A model generated the notes under the pieces. It was not told where the DNA came from, searched no databases, and was given only the letters and a program-made list of their open reading frames with translations. A stretch of DNA of 11,490 nucleotides from Psychroflexus sp. (lineage in GTDB: Bacteria; Bacteroidota; Bacteroidia; Flavobacteriales; Flavobacteriaceae). Location: assembly GCA_007116535.1 (NCBI GenBank), contig SKIG01000117.1:1-11490 (forward strand), written 5' to 3'. Of this stretch, positions 1-7,753 are shown in pieces; position 1 is the stretch's first letter; each line of letters begins with the position of its first letter. Position numbers and translations under genes: made by a program.

Positions 1-262
1 ACTCTTCTTCACTTTTAGTAATCATAATTACAGGAATATTTCCTTTAAATGATTTTAATTCAGCAAGAGTTTCTAAGCCAGTAAGCCCCGGCATATTTTC
101 ATCTAAAAAAATAATATCGAAATCTTCATTTTTGACTATGTCAATGGCTTCTGTACCACTTTGGCAGGTAGTCACTACATATTCTTTCTTTTCTAAAAAA
201 AGAATGTGTGGTTTTAATAAATCTACTTCATCATCTACCCAAAGGACTTTAATCTTATTCAT
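1..262 (-). CDS. porX: PorX, type IX secretion response regulator (N-terminal part, cut by window edge)
   Basis: Only the first 87 codons lie in the window; the gene runs off the left edge. The visible protein is a receiver domain: it begins MNKIKVLWVDDEVDLLKPH, with the acidic pair Asp10-Asp11, the phosphoacceptor Asp54 in FLDENMPG, and the conserved Thr82 in MITK. The opening residues are characteristic of PorX, which pairs a receiver with a C-terminal PglZ/alkaline-phosphatase-type domain (not visible here) and, with the sensor PorY, controls type IX secretion genes in Bacteroidota. The ATG at 260-262 is chosen because the family's first strand, IKVLWVDDE, follows at once. It is transcribed away from the HD-domain/lpx cluster. 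Another receiver protein cannot be formally excluded without the C-terminus. Confidence 0.85.
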   Translation of the reverse strand, partial: MNKIKVLWVDDEVDLLKPHILFLEKKEYVVTTCQSGTEAIDIVKNEDFDIIFLDENMPGLTGLETLAELKSFKGNIPVIMITKSEEE

Positions 263-268
263 ATAATG

Positions 269-276
269 TATCTTTG
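269..276 (+). promoter_or_regulatory. Bacteroidota -7 promoter box (TATCTTTG) for the HD-domain gene
   Basis: TATCTTTG matches the TAnnTTTG -7 element used by the Bacteroidota primary sigma factor. It ends 17 bases before the TTG start at 294, giving an expected leader of roughly 10-15 nucleotides. No convincing -33 TTTG is seen upstream, where the sequence is already the start of porX. The match is visible; promoter activity is inferred. Confidence 0.5.
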
Positions 277-293
277 CTTTAAATATTGAAAAT

Positions 294-1523
294 TTGAATC
301 AAATAAACAAACTTAAAATTATAAACGATCCTATTTATGGTTTTATTACCATACCTAGCGAGTTAGTTTTTGATTTAATTGAAGAACCCTATTTTCAACG
401 GTTGAGGAGAATTACCCAAATGGGGCTTTCTAACTTGGTTTATCCAGGTGCAAATCACACTCGTTTTCATCATGCAATTGGTTGCTTGCATCTTATGCAA
501 AAAGCTGTTCAAGTGCTTCTTTTTAAGGGTGTTGAAATTTCAGATGAGGAAGAAGAAGCCTTATATGTTGCTATTTTGTTACACGATATTGGTCACGGTC
601 CTTTCTCTCATGCCATGGAACACAGTATAGTTGAAGGAGTGAGTCACGAATGGATATCGCTTCAATTTATGCATGAATTGAATCAAAAATTTAACGGAAA
701 ATTATCACTTGCTATTCAGCTTTTTCAAAAGAATCACGATAAAAAATTCCTTTGGCAACTTTTGGCGAGTCAGTTAGATATCGATCGTTTAGATTACCTC
801 AAAAGAGATAGTTTTTATACAGGAGTAGCAGAGGGAAACATTAACTCTGAGCGAATTATTACTATGTTGAATGTTGTTGATAATGTCCTTGTTGTTGAAG
901 AAAAAGGAATTTACTCTATTGAAAAATTTTTAGTTGCAAGAAGGTTAATGTATTGGCAAGTGTATTTGCATAAAACAGGTTTAGTAGCTGAGCAACTATT
1001 GATAAAAATGCTCCAGCGAGCAAAATTCTTGCTTGCTAAGGGAAAAAACATTCAAGCTAGTGAATCACTACTGTTTTTTATGAAAAATAGTATTGACGAA
1101 ACTAATTTTTCATCGTCTATATTAGAAAAATTTGCTCAATTAGATGATTATGATGTAATCTCGGCTATTAAAATTTGGTCTACGAACGAAGATTTTGTCT
1201 TGCGTAATTTATGCGAGATGATATTAAATCGAAGACTTTTGAAAATCAAACTAAAAAACAATCCAATAAAAAAACAAAGAATAATTGACCAAAGACTAAG
1301 AATTCAAGAAGCGCACAAACTTTCTGAAGAAGAGGCAAGTTATTTTGTGTTTTCAGGAAAGACCTCAAACATTGCTTATCAACAAGATAGGCAACAGATT
1401 TTGATTTATTATAAAAATGGAAAAATCAAAGACGTTTCCAAAGCTTCCGATCAGTTAAACTTACGCGCTTTGTCAAAACCTGTGATAAAACATTATATAT
1501 GTTATCCGAAAAGCATTAATTAA
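294..1523 (+). CDS. HD-domain phosphohydrolase (dNTPase/SAMHD1-like family)
   Basis: This 409-residue protein belongs to the HD superfamily of metal-dependent phosphohydrolases. The opening [14 protein letters not shown], then [20 protein letters not shown], is typical of the SAMHD1/EF1143-like branch. Metal-binding candidates are His59/His60 in RFHHAIG, the His97-Asp98 pair in [12 protein letters not shown], and an Asp in [13 protein letters not shown] (about 162-164). Relatives cleave dNTPs to nucleosides and triphosphate, but the substrate here cannot be read from sequence. The start is TTG: it places the family's N-terminus at residue 1 and there is no in-frame ATG before that motif. The gene is divergent from porX and lies 23 bases before lpxD, so it may be the first gene of the lpx operon. 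The C-terminal 80 residues are Lys-rich and not recognised. Confidence 0.85.
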   Translation: MNQINKLKIINDPIYGFITIPSELVFDLIEEPYFQRLRRITQMGLSNLVYPGANHTRFHHAIGCLHLMQKAVQVLLFKGVEISDEEEEALYVAILLHDIGHGPFSHAMEHSIVEGVSHEWISLQFMHELNQKFNGKLSLAIQLFQKNHDKKFLWQLLASQLDIDRLDYLKRDSFYTGVAEGNINSERIITMLNVVDNVLVVEEKGIYSIEKFLVARRLMYWQVYLHKTGLVAEQLLIKMLQRAKFLLAKGKNIQASESLLFFMKNSIDETNFSSSILEKFAQLDDYDVISAIKIWSTNEDFVLRNLCEMILNRRLLKIKLKNNPIKKQRIIDQRLRIQEAHKLSEEEASYFVFSGKTSNIAYQQDRQQILIYYKNGKIKDVSKASDQLNLRALSKPVIKHYICYPKSIN

Positions 1524-1533
1524 CTTTTTTTTC

Positions 1534-1541
1534 TATTTTTG
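1534..1541 (+). promoter_or_regulatory. Candidate -7 promoter box (TATTTTTG) just before lpxD
   Basis: TATTTTTG fits TAnnTTTG and ends only five bases before the lpxD ATG. If used, the transcript would start at or next to the start codon. It sits in a T-rich run, so a chance match is possible, and no -33 TTTG lies at the usual distance upstream. Confidence 0.35.
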
Positions 1542-1546
1542 TCACA

Positions 1547-2575
1547 ATGAAATTTAAAGCAAGTCAAATAGCAGAAATTCTTCAAGGAGAAATTGTCGGC
1601 AATCCTGATGTGGAAGTTGACAAACTCTCCAAAATTGAAGAAGGTAGCGAGGGTTCTTTAACTTTTTTAGCCAACCCAAAATACACCTCGTTTATTTATT
1701 CTACACAAGCAAGCATTTGTATAGTTTCAAATAAGTTTGAAGCTCAGAATGAAATAAATACAACACTTATTAGAGTAGAAGATCCTTATAAGTCTTTTTC
1801 AGTATTGCTAGAATACTACAATCAAGTAAAGTTAAGCAAATCAGGAATCGAGCAGCCTTCATTTATTAGTGAATCTGCTACCTATGGTGAAGGTATTTAT
1901 GTAGGAGCTTTTGCTTACATAGGGAAAAACGTTCGCATAGGAAAGAATGTGAAAATTTATCCTAACGCTTATGTAGGCGACAATGTTACTATAGGAGATA
2001 ATGTCATAATTTTTGCGGGTAGTAAGGTTTATTCTGAAACTGTAATTGGAAATCACTGTGTAATACACGGAGGAGCAATTATTGGAGCTGATGGTTTTGG
2101 TTTTTCTCCCGGTGAAAATGGCGTTTACAAGAAAGTACCCCAAATAGGTAATGTAATTATTGAAGACCATGTAGATATTGGAGCAGGAACTACCATAGAT
2201 CGTGCTACGCTTGGTTCAACTATAATTAGAGAAGGGGTGAAGCTTGATAACCAAATTCAAATTGCTCACAATGTTGAAATTGGAAAACACACAGCTATTG
2301 CTGCTCAAACAGGGATTGCAGGGTCAACCAAAATTGGAGAAAATTGCCTGATTGGCGGACAAGTAGGAATTGTAGGTCATATCCAAATAGGAAACAATGT
2401 CAAGATTCAAGCTCAATCAGGAATCGGTAGAAATGTGAAGGATGGAGAAGTTCTTCAAGGATCACCTGCTTTCAATTATGGCGACTACAACAAATCTTAT
2501 GTTGTATTCAAAAACTTACCTAAATTATCACAGAAATTACATCAATTAGATAAAAACAACATACCTAATGAGTGA
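1547..2575 (+). CDS. lpxD: UDP-3-O-(3-hydroxyacyl)glucosamine N-acyltransferase LpxD
   Basis: LpxD transfers a 3-hydroxyacyl chain from acyl-ACP to the 2-amino group of UDP-3-O-acylglucosamine, the third step of lipid A synthesis, in the cytoplasm. The protein is 342 residues, the usual LpxD length (E. coli 341). Residues 1-100 form the uridine-binding N-terminal domain ([17 protein letters not shown]). Residues about 105-310 are a left-handed beta-helix of hexapeptide repeats (IGKNV, IGDNV and similar). Signature residues are present: GADGFGF at 180-186, catalytic His241 in IQIAHNV, and His278 in GIVGHI. A C-terminal helical tail ([13 protein letters not shown]) also fits. Its end overlaps the following lpxC/fabZ start by eight bases, implying translational coupling. 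Confidence 0.96.
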   Translation: MKFKASQIAEILQGEIVGNPDVEVDKLSKIEEGSEGSLTFLANPKYTSFIYSTQASICIVSNKFEAQNEINTTLIRVEDPYKSFSVLLEYYNQVKLSKSGIEQPSFISESATYGEGIYVGAFAYIGKNVRIGKNVKIYPNAYVGDNVTIGDNVIIFAGSKVYSETVIGNHCVIHGGAIIGADGFGFSPGENGVYKKVPQIGNVIIEDHVDIGAGTTIDRATLGSTIIREGVKLDNQIQIAHNVEIGKHTAIAAQTGIAGSTKIGENCLIGGQVGIVGHIQIGNNVKIQAQSGIGRNVKDGEVLQGSPAFNYGDYNKSYVVFKNLPKLSQKLHQLDKNNIPNE

Positions 2576-3971
2576 TCAAGTTTTCAAGCAAACCACTATC
2601 GAAAAAGAGGTTTCCCTAAGTGGAGTTGGTTTGCATACGGGAAAAAATGTAACTATTACGTTTAAACCCGCTGAAGCCAACCGAGGATATAACTTTATTC
2701 GCAAAGATTTGGAAGGACATCCTGAGATTCCTGCCGATGCCAATCTAGTAACAGACACCCAAAGAGGGACAAGTCTCGAAAAAAATGGTGTAGCTATCAA
2801 CACATCAGAGCATGTTCTTGCAGCTTGTGTTGGGCTTGGAATAGACAATGTAACTATTGAATTAGATGCATCTGAGCCACCGATTATGGACGGATCTTCA
2901 AAATTCTTTGTGGAAGCACTTGAAAAAGCGGGAGTCAAAGAATTGGATGCAGAAAGAGACGAATACATAGTAAAAGAAGTGATCTCTTTTGCTGACGAAG
3001 CTACCGGTTCTGAAATTTTAGTAATGCCTTGTGAAACTTACCAAGTAACTACTATGGTAGATTTTGGTACAAAAGTTTTAGGAACGCAGAATGCTTCAAT
3101 AACTCATATTGATCAATTTAAAGATGAAATCTCTGATGCAAGGACCTTCAGTTTTTTACATGAATTGGAAGCTTTGCTACAACATGGCCTTATCAAAGGA
3201 GGAGATTTAAACAATGCAATTGTATATGTAGACAAAGAACTTAGTCCTGAAACTATGGACAGGCTTCAATCTGCCTTCAAAAAAGATAAAATTTCGGTTA
3301 AACCAAATGGCATCTTAGATAATCTAGAATTGCATTATCCAAACGAAGCTGCACGTCATAAGTTGTTAGATGTGATTGGCGACTTAGCATTAATTGGAAC
3401 AAGAATCCGAGGTAAAGTTATTGCCAACAAGCCGGGGCATACAATCAATACTCAGTTTGAAAAAAAAATGGCGAAAATTATCAAATTAGAAAAAAGAAAT
3501 AAAGTACCACAAATCGATTTGAATAGTCAACCTTTGTATGATGTTAACGAAATCATGGCTAGGTTGCCACACCGTTCACCGTTTTTGTTGGTAGACAAAA
3601 TATTTGAGCTTTCTGAATCGCATGTGGTAGGAGTGAAGAATGTCACTATGAACGAACCATTCTTTGTAGGTCACTTTCCAGGAAAGCCTGTTATGCCGGG
3701 AGTTCTTCAAATTGAAGCAATGGCACAAACAGGAGGGATTTTAGCCTTAAATACAGTACCAGATCCTGAAAATTACCTCACTTATTTCATGAAGATAGAC
3801 AATGTGAAATTCAAGCAACAAGTAGTTCCAGGGGATACACTTATTTTTAAGCTTGAGTTGATTTCCCCCATACGAAGAGGCATTTGTCACATGCAAGCCT
3901 ATGCTTATGCTAATGGAAAACTTGCTTGTGAGGCTGAGCTGATGGCTCAAATTGTAAAATCTAAAGAATAA
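2568..3971 (+). CDS. lpxC/fabZ: Bifunctional LpxC deacetylase / FabZ 3-hydroxyacyl-ACP dehydratase
   Basis: One 467-residue protein carries two enzymes. Residues 1-310 are LpxC, the zinc deacetylase that commits UDP-3-O-acyl-GlcNAc to lipid A: Glu81-His82 in SEHVLAA, His264 and Asp268 in [11 protein letters not shown] as remaining zinc ligands, and His291 in GHTINTQ as a catalytic residue (assigned by correspondence with E. coli LpxC). Residues about 324-467 are FabZ, which dehydrates 3-hydroxyacyl-ACP in fatty-acid synthesis: [13 protein letters not shown] at 333-345, catalytic His369 in GHFPGKP, and Glu383 in [10 protein letters not shown]. The fusion is well known in Bacteroidota and is intact, with no frameshift at the junction. 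Joining enzymes that draw on the same hydroxyacyl-ACP pool could help balance phospholipid and lipid A supply. The ATG at 2568 lies inside the end of lpxD. Confidence 0.97.
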   Translation: MSDQVFKQTTIEKEVSLSGVGLHTGKNVTITFKPAEANRGYNFIRKDLEGHPEIPADANLVTDTQRGTSLEKNGVAINTSEHVLAACVGLGIDNVTIELDASEPPIMDGSSKFFVEALEKAGVKELDAERDEYIVKEVISFADEATGSEILVMPCETYQVTTMVDFGTKVLGTQNASITHIDQFKDEISDARTFSFLHELEALLQHGLIKGGDLNNAIVYVDKELSPETMDRLQSAFKKDKISVKPNGILDNLELHYPNEAARHKLLDVIGDLALIGTRIRGKVIANKPGHTINTQFEKKMAKIIKLEKRNKVPQIDLNSQPLYDVNEIMARLPHRSPFLLVDKIFELSESHVVGVKNVTMNEPFFVGHFPGKPVMPGVLQIEAMAQTGGILALNTVPDPENYLTYFMKIDNVKFKQQVVPGDTLIFKLELISPIRRGICHMQAYAYANGKLACEAELMAQIVKSKE

Positions 3972-3975
3972 TCAA

Positions 3976-4758
3976 ATGAATCAACCTTTAGCATACGTCC
4001 ATCCGGGCGCAAAAATTGCCAAAAACGTAGTTATTGAACCATTTACTACCATTAGTAACAATGTAGAAATTGGGGAAGGAACTTGGATTGGCTCTAACGT
4101 AACCATCATGGAAGGGGCGAGAATCGGTAAAAATGTTAGCATTTTTCCTGGAGCAGTAATATCTGCTGTTCCGCAAGATAAGAAATTCCAAGATGAAGAA
4201 ACAGTTACGATTATTGGTGATGGGACTACTATAAGAGAGTGTGTTACCATCAACAGAGGTACTTCCGACCGAATGAAAACTCAAGTTGGTAAAAATTGTT
4301 GGATCATGGCGTATTGTCATATTGCCCACGATTGTATTGTAGGAGACAACTGTGTGTTTTCGAATAACTCAACTTTAGCAGGTCATATTACTTGCGGAGA
4401 TTATGTTGTTTTGGCGGGAATGGCAGCTGTTCAGCAGTTTTGCAGTATTGGTAATCACGCATTTATTACAGGTGGTTCATTGGTAAGAAAAGATGTTCCT
4501 CCTTATGTGAAGGCAGCAAGAGAGCCACTTTCTTACGTGGGAATCAATTCAGTAGGACTAAGAAGAAGAGGTTTCGATACCGATAAAATCAGAGAAATAC
4601 AAAACATCTATCGAATTTTGTATCAAAAGAATTACAACAATTCTCAAGCTGTTTCTATTATTGAAGCAGAAATGGAAGCAACACCTGAAAGAGACGAAAT
4701 ACTACAATTTATCAAAGATTCTCAACGTGGAATCATGAAAGGATATTTTTCAAATTAA
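3976..4758 (+). CDS. lpxA: UDP-N-acetylglucosamine O-acyltransferase LpxA
   Basis: LpxA adds a 3-hydroxyacyl chain to the 3-OH of UDP-GlcNAc, the first and reversible step of lipid A synthesis. The 260 residues match the family (E. coli 262). Hexapeptide repeats form a left-handed beta-helix over residues 1-180 (VHPGAKIAKNVVIEPF, IGEGTWIGSNV). His115 and His118 in AYCHIAHDCIVGD correspond to E. coli His122 and catalytic His125. The helix ends with VRKDVPPYVKAAREP, followed by the conserved helical C-terminal domain (GLRRRGFDTDKIREIQNIYRI). The start lies four bases after the lpxC/fabZ stop. Acyl-chain length preference cannot be read reliably by eye. Confidence 0.97.
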   Translation: MNQPLAYVHPGAKIAKNVVIEPFTTISNNVEIGEGTWIGSNVTIMEGARIGKNVSIFPGAVISAVPQDKKFQDEETVTIIGDGTTIRECVTINRGTSDRMKTQVGKNCWIMAYCHIAHDCIVGDNCVFSNNSTLAGHITCGDYVVLAGMAAVQQFCSIGNHAFITGGSLVRKDVPPYVKAAREPLSYVGINSVGLRRRGFDTDKIREIQNIYRILYQKNYNNSQAVSIIEAEMEATPERDEILQFIKDSQRGIMKGYFSN

Positions 4759-4764
4759 ACATTT

Positions 4765-5331
4765 ATGGCAACAACAAGCGATATTAGAAATGGATTATGC
4801 ATTAGACATAACCACGACATCTACAAAATCATTGAATTTCTTCATGTAAAACCTGGTAAAGGCCCTGCGTTTGTAAGAACAAAACTTAGAAGTGTTACTA
4901 CTGGAAAAGTTTTAGACAATACTTTTTCAGCAGGACACAAAATTGAAGAAGTTCGTGTAGAAACACACAAATTTCAATTTTTATACCAAGAGGGAGATAT
5001 CTATCATTTCATGAATGTAGAAGATTATAACCAGATTGGTTTACTTGAAGCCGCCTTGGATAACCCAAAATTAATTAAAGAAGGAGAAGTTGTGACTGTG
5101 CTTATTAACACAGAAGACCAAGCACCACTTTCAGTAGAAATGCCTGCTCACGTTATTTTAGAAGTTACTCACACAGAACCTGGCGTAAAAGGTAACACTG
5201 CAACCAATGCTACAAAACCTGCAACGGTAGAAACAGGAGCAGAGGTTAATGTTCCATTATTCATTAACGAAGGAGATAAAATCAAAATCGAAACTGAAAA
5301 AGGAACCTACAAAGAAAGGGTAAAAGAATAA
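4765..5331 (+). CDS. efp: Translation elongation factor P
   Basis: EF-P binds between the P and E sites of ribosomes stalled on consecutive prolines and speeds peptide-bond formation. At 188 residues it is full length, with the KOW-like domain I (about 1-64), OB domain II (about 65-127) and OB domain III (about 130-188, ending KIKIETEKGTYKERVKE). The loop that reaches the peptidyl-transferase centre reads HVKPGKGPAFV; Lys32 is at the position lysylated by EpmA in E. coli. Whether it is modified here is unknown, and no epmA or epmB is visible nearby. It lies six bases after lpxA and eight before the second LpxD-like gene, so it probably shares their transcript. Confidence 0.97.
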   Translation: MATTSDIRNGLCIRHNHDIYKIIEFLHVKPGKGPAFVRTKLRSVTTGKVLDNTFSAGHKIEEVRVETHKFQFLYQEGDIYHFMNVEDYNQIGLLEAALDNPKLIKEGEVVTVLINTEDQAPLSVEMPAHVILEVTHTEPGVKGNTATNATKPATVETGAEVNVPLFINEGDKIKIETEKGTYKERVKE

Positions 5332-5339
5332 TTATCCCA

Positions 5340-6275
5340 ATGAAGTTTCCTAGAACCTATACGTTAAGTGAAATAGCTCAATTAATTGAAGCAGAATATA
5401 TTGGAGAAGAAAATTTTCCTGTATTCGGTATTAATGAAATTCATGTAGTTGAAGAAGGTGATATTGTCTTCGTAGATCATCCAAAGTATTACGACAAAGC
5501 TTTAGAATCGGCAGCAACAATTGTACTTATCAATAAAAAAGTTGATTGTCCCGAGGGAAAAGCATTATTAATTTCAGAAAATCCTTTTTCGGATTTCAAT
5601 AAAATCACCAAGCACTTTTATCAAATAAAAAAGTCTACGGAGTTGCAGTCTCCCAATGCTAAAATTGGAATAAATACCCACATTCAACCCAATGTTTTTA
5701 TAGGAAACAATGTTAGTATTGGCGATAATTGCTTCATTCATGCGAATGTAGTTATTAATGACGATACTCAAATCGGTGATAATGTAATTATTCACAGTGG
5801 TACTGTGCTTGGTGCAGACGCTTTTTATTACAAAAACAGAACTACTCATTTTGAAAAATTACATTCTTGTGGTTTTGTTAGCATAGATAATAATGTAGAA
5901 ATAGGTGCTTTGTGCACTATTGATAGAGGAGTTACAGGTGTAACAACCATTGGTGAACATACCAAAATAGATAACCAAGTTCAAATTGGTCACGATACTA
6001 TAATCGGTAAAAAATGTTTGTTTGCAGCCCAGGTTGGTATTGCAGGATGCGTTGTAGTTGAGGATGAAGTAACGCTATGGGGTCAAGTTGGTATTGCTAG
6101 TGGAATCAAACTTGGCAAGGGAAGTACACTACTTGCTCAAGCAGGCACCAATAAAAGTACAGAAGCTTCCAAAGTATATTTTGGTAGTCCTGCGGGAGAG
6201 GCGAGAGTGAAATTCAAAGAAGTTGCTGCCGTAGCAAATTTGCCTTATTTGATAAGAAAATTAAATTCGTTATAA
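5340..6275 (+). CDS. LpxD-like hexapeptide acyltransferase (second LpxD paralogue)
   Basis: This 311-residue protein has the LpxD plan: an N-terminal domain (TYTLSEIAQLIEAEYIGEE, 7-25) followed by a left-handed beta-helix of hexapeptide repeats (about 104-280). It keeps the likely catalytic histidine, His218 in VQIGHDT, and the GALCTIDRGVTG segment that parallels [12 protein letters not shown] in the true LpxD at 1547-2575. It differs in places: GADGFGF becomes GADAFYY (158-164), the second histidine (LpxD His278) aligns with Gly255, and the tail is about 30 residues shorter. It is probably an acyltransferase on a nucleotide-activated amino sugar, but whether it makes lipid A or another product is open. 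It starts eight bases after efp, and the next gene abuts its stop codon. Confidence 0.85.
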   Translation: MKFPRTYTLSEIAQLIEAEYIGEENFPVFGINEIHVVEEGDIVFVDHPKYYDKALESAATIVLINKKVDCPEGKALLISENPFSDFNKITKHFYQIKKSTELQSPNAKIGINTHIQPNVFIGNNVSIGDNCFIHANVVINDDTQIGDNVIIHSGTVLGADAFYYKNRTTHFEKLHSCGFVSIDNNVEIGALCTIDRGVTGVTTIGEHTKIDNQVQIGHDTIIGKKCLFAAQVGIAGCVVVEDEVTLWGQVGIASGIKLGKGSTLLAQAGTNKSTEASKVYFGSPAGEARVKFKEVAAVANLPYLIRKLNSL

Positions 6276-6701
6276 ATGCAAGAGAATAAACAATTAGTCA
6301 TCGATTTTTTTTAATCGGATTTCTACGCAAACGAAGCAACATTTCAGAAGTTTATCCATCCTGACTTAGAGTTAAATTGGAATGGAAGCACAGGCTTTTC
6401 TAAATTAAATTACGAGTCTTTTAGACAACGAGTGCTTGAGATGGGGCGCTCTTACGAACAATTGATTCCAAAAATATCGCACGTCATTGCAGAAGACAAC
6501 AAAGTGTGTATTCGTTTATTGCTTTTAGCTGAATTACCCGAATTAGATGAGGTTGAACAACTTGCTGATTTTATGGCTATATGGGAAATCAAAAATGAAA
6601 AGTTGTGGAAAGGCTTCTTATTAAGTAATCCAAGTGACGAAACTGAAGATAACCTAAATTCTTTTGAAGAGGCTTCAAATTTAAACTTTAACCAGAATTA
6701 A
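6276..6701 (+). pseudogene. SnoaL/NTF2-like small protein gene interrupted by an in-frame TAA
   Basis: The reading frame begins at ATG 6276, directly after the TAA of the preceding gene, and reads MQENKQLVIDFF before a TAA at 6312-6314 (codon 13). The same frame then continues open to the TAA at 6699-6701: SDFYANEATFQKFIHPDLE, a Trp-Asn-Gly segment, and a C-terminal strand pair (FMAIWEIKNEKLWKGFLLS). This matches the nuclear transport factor 2/SnoaL-like small proteins that follow lpxD-type genes in flavobacteria, where as I recall the position of the stop is usually a lysine in a F-Y-K-S-D-like motif. No insertion or deletion is needed, only one base change such as AAA to TAA. The first possible restarts are GTG 6432 and ATG 6441, which would drop the first third of the fold. 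The family function is unknown. Confidence 0.7.
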
Positions 6702-6736
6702 ATAAGTTTTAGCTTTTAGATGAATGTTAAAAAAGC

Positions 6737-6744
6737 TACCTTTG
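6737..6744 (+). promoter_or_regulatory. Bacteroidota -7 promoter box (TACCTTTG) for sucD
   Basis: TACCTTTG is an exact TAnnTTTG match ending 22 bases before the sucD ATG. A weak -33-like CTTTTAG lies at 6713-6719, about the right distance upstream. An 8-base inverted repeat (TAGCTTTT 6710-6717, AAAAGCTA 6731-6738) overlaps the box. A separate promoter here fits sucD being functionally unrelated to the upstream cluster. Confidence 0.6.
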
Positions 6745-6766
6745 TGAACCAAAAATTTATCATAAC

Positions 6767-7639
6767 ATGAGTGTTTTAGTAAACAAAAATTCGAAAATAA
6801 TTGTTCAAGGTTTTACAGGAAGTGAAGGAACTTTTCACGCCGGTCAAATGATTGAATACGGTACAAATGTGGTAGGTGGTGTAACTCCAGGAAAGGGAGG
6901 TACTACACACTTAGACAAACCTGTTTTTAATACAGTTGCAGAAGCAGTTGAAAAAGTAGGGGCAGATACTTCTATCATTTTTGTTCCACCTGCATTTGCA
7001 GGAGATGCAATTATGGAAGCTGCTGAAGCAGGAATAAAAGTAATTATAGCTATCACAGAAGGAATTCCTGTGAAGGATATGATTAAAGCTTTTGATTACA
7101 TCAAAGAAAAAGACTGCCGATTGATTGGACCTAACTGTCCAGGTGTTATTACTCCAGAAGAAGCCAAAGTTGGTATTATGCCAGGTTTTGTTTTCAAAAA
7201 AGGTAAAGTTGGTATTGTTTCAAAATCAGGAACATTAACCTACGAGGCGGCCGACCAGGTTGTAAAAGAAGGTTTAGGAATTACTACTGCAATTGGGATT
7301 GGAGGTGACCCAATTATTGGTACAACTACAAAAGATGCGGTTGAGCTTCTTATCAACGATCCTGATACAGAATGTGTGGTAATGATTGGTGAAATTGGAG
7401 GTCAGTTAGAAGCAGATGCTGCTAATTGGTACAAAAATAGTGGAAGCAAAAAACCTGTTGTTGGATTTATTGCAGGTGAAACTGCTCCTGCAGGTAGAAC
7501 AATGGGGCACGCAGGTGCTATTGTAGGTGGAAGTGAAGATACTGCTCAAGCTAAGAAAGCAATTATGAGAGAATGTGGAATTCACGTAGTTGACTCTCCT
7601 GCTGAAATAAGTAAAAAAGTAGCTGAATTAGTAGGTTAA
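6767..7639 (+). CDS. sucD: Succinyl-CoA synthetase (ADP-forming) alpha subunit
   Basis: SucD with SucC interconverts succinyl-CoA and succinate with substrate-level phosphorylation in the TCA cycle. The protein is 290 residues, the family's usual length. The N-terminal Rossmann-like CoA-binding domain shows [10 protein letters not shown] (15-24) and GGVTPGKGG (37-45). The ligase domain shows [10 protein letters not shown] (121-130), [20 protein letters not shown] (138-157) and the phosphorylated His248 in [13 protein letters not shown]. The ATG at 6767 puts the CoA-binding motif at the standard distance. sucC is not adjacent, so the beta subunit must be encoded elsewhere. The gene is flanked by its own promoter and terminator, suggesting a single-gene transcript. 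Confidence 0.97.
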   Translation: MSVLVNKNSKIIVQGFTGSEGTFHAGQMIEYGTNVVGGVTPGKGGTTHLDKPVFNTVAEAVEKVGADTSIIFVPPAFAGDAIMEAAEAGIKVIIAITEGIPVKDMIKAFDYIKEKDCRLIGPNCPGVITPEEAKVGIMPGFVFKKGKVGIVSKSGTLTYEAADQVVKEGLGITTAIGIGGDPIIGTTTKDAVELLINDPDTECVVMIGEIGGQLEADAANWYKNSGSKKPVVGFIAGETAPAGRTMGHAGAIVGGSEDTAQAKKAIMRECGIHVVDSPAEISKKVAELVG

Positions 7640-7658
7640 TTTAGTTTTTAAATCATAC

Positions 7659-7697
7659 AAACCCTTTGGATTTCTTCAGAATTGCAAAGGGTTTTTT
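7659..7697 (+). terminator. Intrinsic terminator after sucD
   Basis: A perfect 10-base inverted repeat, AAACCCTTTG (7659-7668) and CAAAGGGTTT (7685-7694), encloses a 16-base loop. The distal arm runs into a T tract (7692-7697). It lies 20 bases after the sucD stop and before the fabG promoter, so it separates the two transcription units. Confidence 0.8.
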
Positions 7698-7729
7698 ATT
7701 GCTATGCGAGCAATGCCAACAAAAAAACG

Positions 7730-7737
7730 TACATTTG
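7730..7737 (+). promoter_or_regulatory. Bacteroidota -7 promoter box (TACATTTG) for the fabG unit
   Basis: TACATTTG is an exact TAnnTTTG match ending 16 bases before the fabG ATG and 33 bases after the sucD terminator. The nearest upstream TTG (7699-7701) is too far away to be a standard -33 element. Position after a terminator makes promoter function likely. Confidence 0.6.
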
Positions 7738-7753
7738 ATTATAATTTAATACC

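Noticed and set aside
448..630. Plus-strand 60-codon frame within the HD-domain gene
   Set aside because: It overlaps the catalytic HD motif region in another frame and has no domain or start context of its own.
1859..2170. Minus-strand open frame of about 100 codons inside lpxD
   Set aside because: It lies wholly within a clear LpxD reading frame, shows no recognisable domain, and its Ile/Tyr/Asn-rich content is what hexapeptide codons give when read in reverse.
1900..2450. Repeated short DNA motifs in lpxD, also present in lpxA and the LpxD paralogue
   Set aside because: The periodic 18-base pattern comes from protein hexapeptide repeats of the beta-helix; it is not a CRISPR array or a DNA-level repeat.
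2576..2968. Minus-strand open frame of 130 codons within the LpxC coding region
   Set aside because: It is fully covered by conserved LpxC sequence, with no promoter or family resemblance.
6302..6317. CGATT-TTTT-AATCG hairpin as a terminator after the LpxD paralogue
   Set aside because: The five-base A/T-rich stem has no T run after it and sits inside the coding frame of the interrupted gene.
6432..6701. A separate small gene starting at GTG 6432
   Set aside because: The same frame extends upstream with family-like residues to the stop at 6312, so this is the downstream part of the interrupted gene rather than an independent gene.
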